Assembly: GCA_036250225.1 (NCBI GenBank)
Contig: JAPZLL010000002.1
Location: 558,001 to 622,000 of the forward strand
Direction of reading: 5' to 3'
DNA: 64,000 bases
Source of the DNA: Cercophora sp. LCS_1
Lineage: Eukaryota; Ascomycota; Sordariomycetes; Sordariales; Lasiosphaeriaceae
Shown: piece by piece, positions 34,596 to 47,924 of the stretch
Layout: each line of letters begins with the position of its first letter
Numbering within the stretch: position 1 is the stretch's first letter
The notes under the pieces: generated by a model
What the model was told of the DNA's origin: nothing
The model's database searches: none
Seen by the model: only the letters and a program-made list of their open reading frames with translations
Translations under genes and position numbers: made by a program

Positions 34596-36861
34596 GTTCT
34601 CTCTCAATCGGCTCAACCTCGTCTGCCTGTGTTATCTCGATCTAAAATACCCGGGTCGGTGTGGCGGGCTGCGCTGGCTCGGGCCGTGTGTGACTGGGCC
34701 CTTGGCTTCCATGCCGGGAGTCGCAATTGCCCGCCTTGAAGTGGTTTTCGAGCGCGCCGACAGGATCGCTTCGGTTCTGTAGCGGCGGTGAGGAGGGTGT
34801 GAACAATACACGAATCGTGGTAGACCAAGGAAGCGTGCGCGTTTCGGACTCCATTGACTTTCAACTCCCCGTCGACGCAGCCAATGGCATGTGTTTGGTT
34901 GCCCGGGTGGGGTAGCTTCACCTTGGCCAGGGGCTTTCTCTGGTCCGGGTTGTTAGCGCACCCGCATTTTGAGGGAACGGCCGCTAACAATTGGCCTTTG
35001 AGCCGTGCCTGAAGTCACCGCTGCAGGTCAGACGGGAAGCTTCCTCCTCGGCGTGGAGAGATCTATCATACAGGATCGAATCGGGAGGAGCTAGATGCGG
35101 GGGAATGAGGGCTGAGGGCTTGAAGAATGAGTACAGCTGCACAAATTGTCATGTTGTTGTCGTGGTTGAGAATACGGAACAGCTTGGCCCGGTTCCCCGG
35201 TTTGTGGGGTAGATCCCCGAAAGGATCCCCGAAGCAGAGGCCGTCCCCGTGCCGAGACGACTACCACGACGGCACGATCGCACATGACAGCAACCTCGTC
35301 CCTCCCGAAAAAGGTAGTCTTGCGAGGCAAATGATAGCTGGAATTAACATTGGTTATAATTTGTCTAGTAATGGTACCTATCTGTCAGCTTCGACGAGCT
35401 AGGGAGTGTGTTTACTGAGCTCTCTACCCGTTCTCCCTTGAGATGAGAGGAATTGGCATCACAGAAGCCCGAAAATCTGTTGCATGTAGCTACTTCCGGT
35501 CTAGCGGTTTATAAGACCCCGGTGGCGACTTTCTCGTCGTGTCTTCACCAGGCGACCAGCAACGAAACCTGTGAGGGTCACTTTGGAAATGCTGCTGACA
35601 AACCCAGCTGCCTCAACTCTGTTGGCAAGTTGACAAGTTAACAAAATGGTGAGCATAGTAATCCAGTGTGACATGGTCGCATCAGCGGCATCACAGAGAT
35701 AAGCCGGTAGGGCGAAGTTATTCTGTCAAATCCACAGCTTTCGAACGGAAGGTGGTACCCTCACAGACGAAGACTTCCGCTTCCCCACTTAGGACGTAAT
35801 AGCATCGAAGCCCGACTTCACGCAAACCGTCAGGCGCACATCGCAGTATCAATCCACTGCCTCCGGATGGATATGTATCCTGACACCATGCTCCCCGACA
35901 TGCTTGGAATGTCGCTTCCCCGGATATCGGCGCGTTTTGCCCATCGCGGAGCGTCAGAGACACAACAACCTCACTTGTCGCTTGACAACCGAGCTAATAC
36001 CCCGCATCCGCATCCGGCTTCTCGGGTTCCTACTAGGTATCTCAAGAGTACCACCCAGGCCAAGTCGAGGCGTCACCGCTTGATGATGCTCCCTCCAGAA
36101 TGGAGCCGAGACGCCATGTCGCCAATGGCTTGCTGTTATGATGACCAGGAGCTTCTGACCTGCCAAAATTCAGTTTAGTCGTTGTCGATAGCCCGCCGAT
36201 ACCCGGCATCCACCTGATCGCTAAAATGCCGACGTACGGCTTCTGCATTCCTTTGTCTGCTTGCTGTGCCGGTTCCTGTCAGACGGCGCATCCCTCGGGA
36301 GGAGACGATGTCAGCCTCCAATCCGTCCACTCGAAAGTTAGGCGATAGGTAATAGGGCCGCGCCCGCAGCCGATTGATTCCATAGCTTCCCTTCGTCGCT
36401 CATGCGCCTCGACGAGCTTCCGGCCTGCTGAGCAATCACAGTCGTCGCACGGGCGTTCATCGGCGGCAGCCGAAGGCGCTTTTAATAATTCGAATCGAAA
36501 AGCGGACCGGCTTCGGCATCCTGGGCAAGGCGATTTTCCGGCGGCAGGTATTTAAAACAAGTTAGGGGTCCCGAGGTATGTATACTTGCGGTTTTCCAAG
36601 CACTCCTTTTTTTGTTGGTGTGGGTAGGCGGGGAATCCCATCCTCTGGCAAAGAAAGGTGAAAATTGCGCCATCGTCGAAAAAATCTCACAATCCACACT
36701 TTCAGGGTTCTCACCCCACCAAGACCGACTTTTCATCCATAAGAGGAACCCCCACGGAACACGCGAAGAACACTCACAGAACCAATCTCGATTGCATCGG
36801 CGAGACGAGCGAATTGAGCCAATCCCAAGTTCCCGACTCCGATCCGAAAAACAAATCAAAA
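34596..36861. other. Divergent spacer, 2.3 kb
   Basis: Contains the promoter regions of the Zn2Cys6 gene (-) and cystathionine gamma-lyase (+). The frame at 35718-35963 on the minus strand is Cys/Gly-rich but has no signal peptide or family match. The last 200 bp are the probable transcribed leader of the lyase gene. No RNA gene or repeat was recognised. Confidence 0.55.
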
Positions 36862-38115
36862 ATGACGGCGCACAGCGACCACCCCATCACAACGCCGCCG
36901 CGCGCCCCGTCGCCGGTGCACGGGTTCGGCACCCTGGCCGTGCACGCGGGGGCCCCGCACGACCCCGCGACGGGCGCCGTCATTGAGGCCATTTCGCTGT
37001 CGACGACGTTTGAGCAGACGGCTGTCGGCCGCCCGGTCGGCGAGTTCGAGTACAGCCGGAGCAGCAACCCGAACCGTGCGAATTTTGAGAAGATGGTTGC
37101 GGCGCTGGAGCACGCCAAGTATGCACTCGCCTTCTCATCCGGCAGCGCCACGACAGCCAACATCCTGCAGTCCCTGGCTGCTGGATCGCATGTCATCTCG
37201 GTCTCGGACGTCTACGGCGGCACCCACCGCTACTTCACACAGGTCGCCAAGGCCCACGGTGTGCGCGTGACCTTTACGCCCGAGATCGAGGTTGACATCA
37301 GCGAGCACATCACCGAGAACACCAAGCTGGTGTGGATTGAGACTCCCTCTAACCCAACCCTCCGTCTGGTCGACATCCGCGCCGTTGCGACGGCTGCCCA
37401 CGAGCACGGCATCCTTGTCGTCGTCGACAACACCTTCCTTTCGCCCTACGTCCAAAACCCCCTGGACCACGGCGCCGACATAGTCGTGCACAGCGTCACC
37501 AAGTACATCAATGGCCACTCCGATGTTGTCATGGGCGTAGCCGCCTTCAACTCGGATGACCTCTACAAGCGTCTTTCGTTCCTCCAAAACGCCATCGGCG
37601 CCATCCCTTCAGCCTTTGACTCGTGGCTCGCCCACCGCGGCGCCAAGACGCTGCACCTCCGCGCCCGCGAAGCCACCGTCAACGCGACCGCCGTCGCCGA
37701 GGCCCTCGAGGCCTCTCCCCACGTCATCGCCGTCAACTACCCCGGCCTCGACTCGCACCCCCACCGCGCCATCGCCAAGAAGCAGCACCGCAACGGCATG
37801 GGCGGCGGCATGCTCTCCTTCCGCATTCGTGGCGGCCACGCCGCTGCTGAGCGTTTCTGCCAACTGACCAAGATCTTCACCCTCGCTGAGTCACTAGGCG
37901 GCGTAGAGAGCTTGGTCGAAGTCCCCAGCAGCATGACACATGCCGGTATCCCCAAGGAGCAACGAGAAGCTGTCGGCGTGTTCGACGATCTCGTCCGTAT
38001 CAGCTGTGGCGTGGAAGACGCCGAGGACTTGAAGAACGACGTGCTCCAGGCATTGGAGCTCGCAGTCAAGGAAAGCCACGGGGTTAGCAACGGCTATGGA
38101 GTTAACGGGCACTAA
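36862..38115 (+). CDS. CYS3: Cystathionine gamma-lyase (PLP enzyme)
   Basis: Intronless CDS of 417 residues. The ATG at 36862 (context CAAAAATGAC) is chosen because the same frame upstream has no ATG with a family-like sequence. It is a fold-type I Cys/Met-metabolism enzyme: GFGTLAVHAG at the N-terminus, SRSSNPNRANFE, the cofactor-binding SGSATTAN loop, DNTFLSPY, and the Schiff-base lysine K214 in SVTKYINGHSDV. Length and lack of a long N-terminal extension favour the lyase over fungal cystathionine gamma-synthase. The reaction cleaves cystathionine to cysteine, 2-oxobutyrate and ammonia in reverse transsulfuration in the cytosol. Coding GC is high compared with its flanks. Confidence 0.93.
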   Translation: MTAHSDHPITTPPRAPSPVHGFGTLAVHAGAPHDPATGAVIEAISLSTTFEQTAVGRPVGEFEYSRSSNPNRANFEKMVAALEHAKYALAFSSGSATTANILQSLAAGSHVISVSDVYGGTHRYFTQVAKAHGVRVTFTPEIEVDISEHITENTKLVWIETPSNPTLRLVDIRAVATAAHEHGILVVVDNTFLSPYVQNPLDHGADIVVHSVTKYINGHSDVVMGVAAFNSDDLYKRLSFLQNAIGAIPSAFDSWLAHRGAKTLHLRAREATVNATAVAEALEASPHVIAVNYPGLDSHPHRAIAKKQHRNGMGGGMLSFRIRGGHAAAERFCQLTKIFTLAESLGGVESLVEVPSSMTHAGIPKEQREAVGVFDDLVRISCGVEDAEDLKNDVLQALELAVKESHGVSNGYGVNGH

Positions 38116-39705
38116 AAGAACAACGGGACATCTTTTTATTTATTCATCTTTCCGCGGAGTGGAGGGGACTGGACTATGGGTCGGGGTCTGGGGCATTTTT
38201 TTATGAAAGAAACTTATAGAACGGGATCAACGATTTCTCCCAATGATCTAGCTGGGAAACTGGAGGGGCGTATATAGCGGTTTGACACACAATATGCATG
38301 ACACGACATGGTTACAGGGAGCGAAATGGGGTGGGGGGGGCCAAACCACACATTAGCGATATAGATAAGATCTGGTTCGCTGGTTTTGATCAATCAACGC
38401 TTGAGCTTTTATGTGGTGTTGTTTTCTATGAGACAATAAGAGAAAATATTGACTGTCTCTTGATATCCATTCGTCCGTCCATCCAATTTCCCATCCCCCC
38501 TTTTTCTTTTGAGCCGAGACTGGCCGCTTGAAACGAGACTCTTGGTGGATATCACCACAGCCGCAGCTCGGCATTCGCCTTACCTTGCCTTGGATCCCCA
38601 TGTCTGCTATGAACAGGATTTCCCCATTTGATCTCGCGACAAGGCACCCTTTCAAAGTTACCATGGCAACATTCAACACGACCCATCTGCTGAAAACAGC
38701 AACAGACAGTATCCATGCAATTCGTCCATGCCTTTAACCCATATTACCCCATCTCTAGACTCTTTCTGGCGTGTCTACGTGGGAACCGATCGAGGGATCA
38801 GCCTTCATAGGAACGAACCACAGTGGCGCCACAATAAAGCAAGCGCACTGAAGATACACCAATAAACCCTGTGCCATGAAGAAAAATGTAGTCATCAAGT
38901 CCAACGACAACCAGACGTATGCGAACCCCTTCGCATGCAAAGGCAAATACAACTGCAAACGGGCCGTCCAACGTGAGCCTGTCATTTCACGACCCACTTT
39001 CCCCATCCGGAAGGAATGGCAGCCTTGATGCCTGGCGTCCATCGACTTACACCACGTCCACGAATCACAAGCAGCGCAACCAGTGTAACAACAAGACGAC
39101 GAACTACCCAACCTTTGATTCGCTCCCCATCATGGTAGGTATACACATATGATACAGGTGATGCCTTTTTGGTATACTTTCTCAATTCCTCACTGCCGTT
39201 TCCCCGTGCGACACCCTGACCAACTCCACAAAAGCATGCTCAAGAACAGCAGCAATTGGTATGTAAACTTTCCATCCACCATGATGAGAATTCCCCATGT
39301 GTGAGTCCCGAATAGAAACTCTCGACCTCAGAGTCGGAGACTATAGCCAAAAGTGAAATTGAACCTCGCCAAGTCGAGAAATCGTCCCAATGTCGTGCGA
39401 AGCATAAATACCCAAAACCAAAAAAGCCGCCAGGCTACCCAAGCCAAACGCCACAAATGTGCTGAACCAAAAGACGATATGTGTTCAACGGAATGCCGTA
39501 ACTTTTGTTAAAAGAGAAGAAAGCTGTGCCGAGTGATCGCTGCAAATGCTCGCCAAGCAAGACCCGATTAGATTATCGTTGATATCGCTGAAAGATTGCT
39601 GTTTTGCGTCTATGTTCATCCAATACTCTCCAAACGCCGTGCGATATTTTGTGTTAGGATTAGGGTTATGTTCGGTGGTGTTGTTGATAGTGTCCAATGT
39701 GTCGC
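38116..39705. other. Convergent 3' spacer, 1.6 kb
   Basis: Lies between the stops of cystathionine gamma-lyase and the DUF1765 gene. It contains a G(8) run near 38333 and a short telomere-like TTAGGATTAGGGTTA at 39654-39668. No gene is supported. Confidence 0.6.
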
Positions 39706-42700
39706 CTAGCCGCGTTGCCGGATGCCCAGGCCTTCGACCGTCAATGCCGGAACCTCGACATCGCTCAAGCCGAGGACTCCCTCATCCCGACGACGGTCAA
39801 CAAAGTTGTTGCACTCTGTGACAATCAAGCCCCACTCTGCGAGGGCACGTCCCGAGTAGACAGCGCTCGAGGCATAGATGCCAACAGGCTTCACAGCCCG
39901 CACTGCTGGGATCTGGGGACGACCTCTCTCGCCGTCAATGTCAAACGACCGCCCCCGGTCAGATTCGTAGCCGTCAAAGACAGCCGAAACCGGTGTGATT
40001 GAACCCGGTGTGGACTGCAACACCTCCTCAGTCCCATCCTCAAAGAGGCGAACGGGTGCAATGTTGACGTTGAGTGACAGGCGCTTGGGATCAATCTTGT
40101 CCGCTTGGGCTTTGGCCGGTGGGTTGAAAGACAGGGGCCTGGCGTTGCGTGCCTCGCTGATGAGGCCTGTCTGCATGACCCCGCTGATTCTCCTTGTCTC
40201 CGGGGGAAGACCGGGAGCAATCGGAGGCGGGCTCTCGTTGCGGACAAACGACCCCAAGTTCGCATTCCTGTTGCCCAGGGTTGCCGATCGAGCGCTGACC
40301 TTAGCATGCGCTGGAGCTGGCAGCCGGGGTCGAGTAAGGATGCGGTCGCGCTGCGGAGTGATCGCGCCGTTCTGATTCTGCCAGGTAAGGGCGAATCGGA
40401 AGACGAAGGTTGCGGCCTCAAAGATGGGAGCCGATCCAGTGGATGAGCCTGAATCGGACGATGAGAGAACGCCGCTGGACGGAGCTTGCTTGGGCGGCGG
40501 CGGCGGCCCTGATAGTTGCAGGTGGCCGGACCGGTTGGAACGAGCAGCCGCCGCTCTGGACGCGGCTGTTTCGCGACGAGCTTGTTCAAGCTCTTCGTCC
40601 CAGCTCCGCCTGCCGCCGTTCGCATTCGCTTGGTGGGCGCTGAAAGACAGGACCTTGCCTAGAAGTCCCCACTTCTTCTTATACGTCGTTGAAGTCGTGT
40701 CTGGCTTGGTCGTTGTAGTGTCGTCGCTGACGGGGAAGAGGCCACGGTAGCTAGAGCCGACATCCGGAGGGGAGAGAACGCCAGGGAGCGTGTCAAAACC
40801 CGGCATACCCGCCTGCGATGGCTGGAGTTCGGTACGAATGATCAAAAACCGTTTGCCCGGAGTGGGGAGACAAGGTGCGGTTGACGGAGGGAACTTGCCC
40901 CGGGCCTCAGCGTTCTGTTTGGTCCACAGATAATGTGACCAAACTGTTCTCAGCCGCTGGGTTACGACGAGGAAGATTTTGCTGCACCATGTTAGCTTTT
41001 GCCACGCATGAGGTCTTTTAGATAGCTACTCACACATCCAGCTCATTCGGGCTCCCCAAGTCCCTGCACACACGCCAGCAGAGCAGCCGCATAAAATAAG
41101 CCCGGACCATTGGGCACCAGTTGTTAAAGAACTTGTCAAAAATCTCCTCTGACAGCAGCCACTCGAGACACAGAGCCTCCTTTCGCGCAGGATCGGCCGT
41201 GATGGCGTCCCAGACCGTGTAGATGAACGACATGATGCGGATCTCCGACATGGTGTTGTTGGAGGTCATGATCATCTTGCCGACATTGAACCAGAACGGC
41301 CAGTCGATATAGTCGACCTGACGGACATTCCCAGCCATCTCCAAGCTGAAGGTCGGCGCTGACTCCTCTGTTGGCGAAGTCGCAACGCTGTTGTTGACGC
41401 TGTTTTGGAACGAGTCCATTGCCAGCAAAGCCACCTCAAGAAAGTCGCAGAGCGTGAAACAAGCCGCATGTTCATAGCGTGAGGTCCGTTTCGTGGCAGC
41501 CCTGAGAACGCCCATAAACGCCTCGGCAAAACTGTGTTTGATTCCGGGGCTGATTGAAGTCGAGTGGTCCGCCAGCATATCTCGAAGCAGCATGATCACT
41601 CTATTCTCCTCCATTGACTTCAGCAAATTACTAGGGAGTGAGAGGCCAGTGAGTGATGCGTCGGCACCGTGGATTCCATCAGCGAGCGGGGGACCCATCA
41701 TTGCGTCGATTGAGGCCTGTCGGTGAATGGTGCTGTCCATGATCGAGAGAAGCTGAGCGTGGATCAGCACAAAAGCTGGGCCACGGGCTTTCTCAACCAA
41801 GGGAAGGCCATCCGGGATAAACTCTTCGGCCAAAATGTGATAGTATTTGCAAAAGATGTAGAACAGGTCGGTATCACCGCCCCTCCACCTTGTCACCCAC
41901 GGGCCATGCCACCCAATCTTGGCCAGGGTCATGGGAAGCCTGGCAGGTTGCCGAAGCTTCTCGGTAAGCATCTGAGGTGATGTCCAACCCAGCTTGCCCA
42001 GATGAGGGGGAAACAGTGCCACAATGTCTTCGCTCTCGCCGCGGCTCTTGCGCGGCAACCCAAACTCGTCTGCCACCCGCCGAAGCATATCGGCGTTGAG
42101 CCCCCAGAGGCGCACGAGGACATCGCCAATGCCGGGAGCGAAGAAGAACGCATACGCGAGGACCTTTCCGCACCAGCTCACAAGGCTCATGGGCGCATGA
42201 CGCAGTGACATCTTGTCAATAGCCAGTGCAACCTGTGTAACCAAGTTGGTAACAAACATGTTGCGGACATTGTGCTCGGCCGATTCGACCAAGAAGCCAA
42301 ATTCGCTATCGATGGTCGTCGGCGTGTTGGATCGGGCGCGAACCCTCTCTTCCGGCGACCGCTCAGCCAGCGGCTGGAAATAGCTGGTGCATAACCTCCA
42401 TTCAGGGCGGGCCATGATCATGGTGGTCGCTTCGAGCAGGATCGGCCGATCTGTGCCAGTCACAGGCTGCAAACTGATTGGAGGACCCGAGTAGTTGCCT
42501 GCAGCCGCCAAGTTGCCCATCATCGGCCCGTACGTGCCGGCGAACGGTCTCGACGAGTGTCCTTGATCCAGAATCTCCAGCAGGCCGTTCCACCACCGAT
42601 CCAGAATCGTTGCACGACGCTCAATGTCACTGGAGCTGAGGATAGACTTGTTGGAGTTTGACGGGTGGTGCGACGTGCTACGCAAAAATGGTATGAGGAC

Positions 42701-43855
42701 GGTCTTTACAATCCCCATGCGCGCCGCCGTCGTGACCTTGGTGGAAAACTTGTCAAAGTCCGTATCAAGGATGCGGAACGTGTTCCAGAGGGGATCCTTA
42801 GAAGTAGGGTGCGGCATGGTGATTGTGGTGTCGGTCGTGGATTGAGAAGCGTTCTCGGTCGACGTGTCACTGGCTGACGAGGTTTGAGACGAATTGCGCG
42901 GATTGGAGGTCATGCTGCTACTTCGAGATGCGGTGTCGACATCGAGGGCCAGACTTGTAAGCTTTGAAGTGGATGCAGAAGGCTGGAGGGCAGTCGCTTG
43001 GGCAGGTGTCGAAGCCTTGCTCGAGCCCGCCCGCTCAGCGCTCTTGTCTAACGCAGAAGTCGACAACGACGCCGATGACGCACTCTTGGCAATATCCTTT
43101 TGGGACTTGTGCGTAAATTTGCTGAGGTAAATGGTTGCTCTGTTCAGAGTCCTGCTTCTACTGTTTGGTGACTCAGCGCCAGCCTCGTCGTCTGCATCCG
43201 AAGCACCAAGACGGCTGGCGGAATTCGCTCTCGACCTGAGCCCTCCTAGCCTACTCTTGCCAGCTCCATTCGCCCGGTCAGCCTTACTGGGAGGAGAAGG
43301 AGATCGTGAGCTCGAGATCCAGGACCGCTTCGCATAGTCGGCAAAGGACTCGACTGTCCTAGATCGTTCCAGGGGGGCCGGCGCCACGGGCTGTTCTTTG
43401 GGCGCATGTGCTACATTTTCCCTCGCCAATGACTTTGGGGGCTGATCTTGGACAGCTCGTACGTTGGGAGTGGATCTCGAACTCGGCAGCCAGGAACGGG
43501 GCCGGTCAATCATTGATTTGCTTCGGCCGAGGCGGTCGTCGTCGGTGGGAATCGGCGTCGTAGCGACTGGTTCGGGGAACCTATCCACGGCGATCGAGTT
43601 TCGGGTGGGCTTGAGCTGGATGTCAAAATCAAGGGCCGACTCGAACTCGGCTATGTCAAAGGAGGGGACATCGAAGGCTGGCAGGCTCGGTAGCTCTTTA
43701 AGGCTGTTAATGTGGTGCCGGTGGTGGGTTGCATGCGAGGTGTTGGCAGCGGGGGCCTTGGGCAGGGAAGATAACAGGTCTGGGTTCGAGTGCGAGCGGT
43801 GAAACGGCGTGCGTGCGTCGACAGCCGGAGCCATCGCAACCGTCGGGCCAGTCAT
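39706..43855 (-). CDS. DUF1765-domain protein
   Basis: Two exons, 41034-43855 and 39706-40981, joined through a 52 bp intron (GTGAGT donor, CTAAC branch, CAG acceptor), give 1365 residues. The N-terminal 340 residues are Ser/Thr/Arg-rich with many SP and RS pairs. The globular part runs from about residue 345 to 1000 (DPLWNTFRILDTDFDKFS; DRWWNGLLEILDQG; SWCGKVLAYAFFFAPGIGDV; GWHGPWVTRWRGGDTDLFY; NWCPMVRAYFMRLLCWRVCR), which I recognise as the fungal DUF1765 family. The C-terminal part is low-complexity followed by a short ordered stretch (SAVYSGRALAEWGLIVTECN). Molecular function is not known; no signal peptide or membrane segment is evident. Confidence 0.85.
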
Positions 43856-46800
43856 CTCATGGCATGGGGCGTAAAGCAGGCTTCAGCACTGCGCTCGAAA
43901 CAAGTGTCGGTCGATCGGCTTTCGTGGGACGTGGTGAGCTTGTTGGTCCCAGTCGGGCAATTCGTCAGCACGGGAGGCTGGCTCTGGCTGGCTGGGCAGC
44001 CACTGGAGCGCTTTTGGTTTGCTCCCTGTTGGGCTTTTTTGGGGGGCTCGACAGCCTGTTGCAGCTGCGTGTGAGAGGCCTGCGTGAACCTGCTTGGGGA
44101 GCCGCGGGCTGGGTGGGATTGGGACCAGCGACTCAGGACGACGCAACGCAGTCAGACCAGGACGACCAGGGGTTGTGCCGCCTCTGCCGGTTCCTAGAAC
44201 CAGCAAACAGGGAAAAACCCTCGACGAGGTTGCGTCTCTTGCTGAGAGCTCCGCATTCAAAACATTTTCCTGGTAGCAACGCAAGCCTTGGCAGAAAGCG
44301 GTAAAAGAGGGCAGTTGGTAAGATGCCGGGGTCGGCAGACGGCAGAAGCAGCACAAAGCCTGGGTTTGGAGCGATCTCCGGCCTGTAGCGTTTCAAAGAG
44401 TCGTCGAGTCCAGGTCGCAGAGGAATGGGAAATTCGAATGTGCGTCGGTCCGGCGGCTGGATGTGGGATGTGGTATCGGAGGTGTGTGTGTGTATGTGTG
44501 CGGGTTGCGTTGTCGCTGCGTGCGAAGCGTGCTCGGGCAGGCACGCGTCGTGATCGGGGCGAGCGAGGTTTTATGAAGTGGCCCTGGAGCAGTGCGCAGC
44601 AATTGTTGGGGCCTTGACTCGGGGGGTCCTAGTGGAGATTGATAGTCGGTCGCGCCTACCTGGGCGTTCGCGGCAACCTCCAGGCTGGTGACCAGCTGTT
44701 CCCTCCTTGTCCCCTACAGAAGAATGATGCCAAAATGGATGGGCAGGGCCAGATGCGGGCGACCAAGCGCGGCCTAGCAGCACATCCCATGCAGGCAATT
44801 GACGTCGATCAAGGCGGCGGCAGGGACAATGAGGAGAAAATGCTACAGTGGCATTGGAAGGCGGAGGATTTGCTACGAGGGCCAGGCAATAGTGTGTCTT
44901 TGCAGTTTCCATATAAAGCCCTGGCTGGCAAGCTGCCTAGCAAGCCAGTTGATCGTCACTCGTTACAAGAACCAGTCGACGAAACCATGGCGCGAATGAT
45001 CGGATGGCTCGGTGCGCAACTCGAGACGAACAGGCGGTTTGTGGATGCGAGTAAACAGTCCTGATCCTGACGGTAATCCCGATGACTCGGCGAGATCTGA
45101 TCTCTCCAGGAAGGACCCAAGGGGGTTGACGAGGGCAAGGGGGAAGCGTTCCTGGCTATTGCACCTAGTTTAGCTCGCCCTGTGGGAGATGGCGCCCGAG
45201 CGCTGGGACGGCGCAGTCGAGCTGTCATGGGGGTTTCCCGAGGACACCGAAGCCCCCGGCTATTTGAACTGGCGTTTTGTCATTGGCGTTGCTAGCACCA
45301 AGAACCAAAGGCTACGAACCCGGCGGGCCCCTCAACTCCACGAGGACAGTAATCAGGAGCCTTCTCGTACGACATGCATCGTCCTGGCAAGACTCTGGAG
45401 GCGCTTTGGTTTTCCCCACGCGTGGGATTCTTATCCGTTCATGCACGGCGACGTGAATGGTCGGCGAACCCAGCTGAGGGCTGAGGACCGCGACGGAGCA
45501 CGCAAAGAAAAAAAAAAAAAAAGCGAGTTGCTGGGAGGCACGATGGGACAGCACCAGGGGCTCCCCAGGCACTTTGCGCAAAGATGGAAACACCCCAGCG
45601 CCCCATCTCGCCCAAAAGGGACCCAAAAGGGATAAGCCCACCACGCCCTCGCCAATCGTACGGCGCTTGGCGAGTGATCTGCTACGCTGGGCGACAGCCG
45701 AGGCTTTAGAAAGCCTCCCGGGTCGGTGGCCGGCTGTGGGTGGGCCGATAGGCCAGTTTTTTCTTCTTGATTTTGTTTGCCCAAATTGAGGTGAGGCCCT
45801 TTTTGCAGACCACGCAGTGCGAGCAAGGCCGTAGCACCCGAGTGCAACGGCGATGGAGACAGAAACTACGAGAGTGATGCCAAAATGAGGATTATCAGAC
45901 AAAAGAATGGATCTGGTGCCGATCAAACGACCCGAGTCCGACAAGCACCGACAGCACGGGCCTTGGATCAGACTGGGACCGAGAGAGAATGGCTCACCCG
46001 GAGCAAAGCTTCGTTCTGCTCGGGACTTCTGGAAGCACGTCACGGCGGAAGCATCGCTGATTGACCACGGGCCACGTGTAAGACAGGACGGAGGCTCCAA
46101 TCACGGGCGAGCCAGAAACCGTCCCAGAGGAGGCAGCGGAGGGCATTGGCTGCGTTTCGGACTCTGGCGGACGTCCAGCGGCGACTCGTAATCGCAACAA
46201 TGTGCAATGTAAGCTGCCCGGGTGTGATATGGGATGACTGCAGCCGATAATCCTCCTGTCCAACATCAGACCGAAAAGGTGACCCAAAAAAATAGTAGAC
46301 GAACACGCAATGAATGAATTCAAAAGCAAACACCAACCAGACAAGTCACGATACCAAGAAGAATGGGGCGATAAAATTAAATTAAAACGCGACGCGGGAG
46401 CGGGGGAGAAAAGGAGGGGCGGGCGGGTCTTGGTCCCTGCCCCGAGCTCCATTCTCAGCCCGGTCAAGCTGATGCTGCCCCTGCGGTACGACGTCACGAC
46501 GTCACAAAAAAGCATGACGCCATGACTGGGGCAAGCAATTTAGAAACGTAACCTTTTTCTCTCCTGTGTGCATTTCACGACGCGGCAAAAGTCCTTTTCG
46601 CCAACGCGTCGTCAAGCTGCCGACAAGCGCAGCGAAGACCGTAACGTGCAGCAGTCTCTGGCGCCACTTTTATGCGGCGGATGCGCGATGCGCTGTCTGT
46701 AAGACATGTCTAGCTGAAAAGGAGGATGAGGCGCTGTGAGGGAGGAGGGGCAGCCGCGCGAGCTGACCGCTCCCGCCCCGTCAAGACTTCCCCGCCGGCA

Positions 46801-47924
46801 AGCCATTCGCCAATGCACCGATGCGATTCGCCCGAGTCGGTGGGAGAAAAACGACGACGTACCAGTCGGTCAGGGCAGACACCGGTGCCAGACCAGATAG
46901 ACACGCCGAGCACCTCCGGTGTCGTTGTTAGCTTCCGTTTGTCAAGCCCATCTGTCAAAACCAATCCGTCTCGCATATTAGCTGTGGGCTAACCGACATG
47001 CGTTGGGCTCACCGTCGCCAACGAACAAGAATAAGCATTGGATATTCGAGAGTAGGCGCACCGTGGGGAGGTCCGGTTTGTCGGATCCCATCCCACCCCA
47101 ACCCCACAGGCGGCAAGGCAAACCGGCCACCGGCCACCAGCAGATGCAAAAGGAGGGCGGGGTTGCAAGACAGGCTCGGAAGGAGGCACCAGTAGCACGC
47201 CGACGATGGCATGTCTCACTACGCCCAGCGCCGTCGGACGCAAGAGCCTGCCCTAATATCGCACCGACCGGCGCTGGTGCTCTTTTTTTTTTTCAACGCC
47301 CGCGTTTGGAAGGGCGGGCCGTCATTGTTCTCTGTCTCAGACTCGTCGCCTTTCCTCGGACGGGTTAGCATGGACGGCTGGGGCGCTGCGTGTCGACATT
47401 AGCTGTGCGGTAGCGCGGATTGGCAGTGGGAAAAAACGAGATGACATCCAAAGACGATGGAGATTCGAAATAACTCTAAACATGGCGCGAAGAGGATCCC
47501 TTCATCAGTCTAGGGCCCCTGGAATTTCGGATGCGGGAAACACGAAGTCGTTAAGATGGACCCCTATCTTGGCGATCAAAGCCGCCAACGCTCTCCAAAA
47601 CGCCGTGTCTCACTCCTAAACAAAACACCAGCCCCTTTTTAAAAATAACCTCCCCCTCTCCAAGCCGCCATCACTGCATCAGCCACAGATCACGACTTTC
47701 CCCGTAAACATGCTCATCACCTTATCACCCGACCTTTTACCACCTATCTAGAACTACCCAGAACATCACCAACCTCTACTATGCCCCTATTCGCCTCGTA
47801 TCACAGACAATCACAAATAAAAATATTCTACACAAACTACCCTCTGCATCTTGATCCTGCCATTACATCTCCAAGATACCTCGATCGAAAACAGTCAACA
47901 TGAAATAGAACACAGTTCACCAAA
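43856..47924. other. Gene-poor 4 kb spacer
   Basis: The longest stretch without a supported gene. It contains the promoter of the DUF1765 gene at its left and the 3' end of the CYP505 gene at its right. There are an A(15)-type run at about 45508-45522, a GT-rich run near 44480-44500, a T(11)-type run near 47282 and a tandem CRE-like element at 46489-46504. Several 90-260-codon frames exist on both strands but overlap each other and lack domain resemblance. A lineage-specific gene or non-coding RNA cannot be excluded without transcript data. Confidence 0.5.
46489..46504. promoter_or_regulatory. Two tandem CRE-like elements
   Basis: The 8-mer CGACGTCA occurs twice back to back; its complement TGACGTCG differs by one base from the CREB/ATF site TGACGTCA bound by fungal bZIP factors. 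It lies about 2.6 kb from the DUF1765 start and 1.4 kb beyond the CYP505 stop, so a target is not assigned. Confidence 0.3.

Noticed and set aside
35718..35963. Cys/Gly-rich 81-codon minus-strand frame, possible small secreted protein
   Set aside because: No signal peptide and no intron-linked extension.
44639..45064. 141-codon plus-strand frame in the 4 kb spacer
   Set aside because: The latter half looks mildly protein-like, but there is no domain, splice partner or start context to support it.
45312..46100. 262-codon minus-strand frame in the 4 kb spacer
   Set aside because: Contains a poly-Phe run made by an A-tract and otherwise has random-looking composition; competing frames overlap it on both strands.
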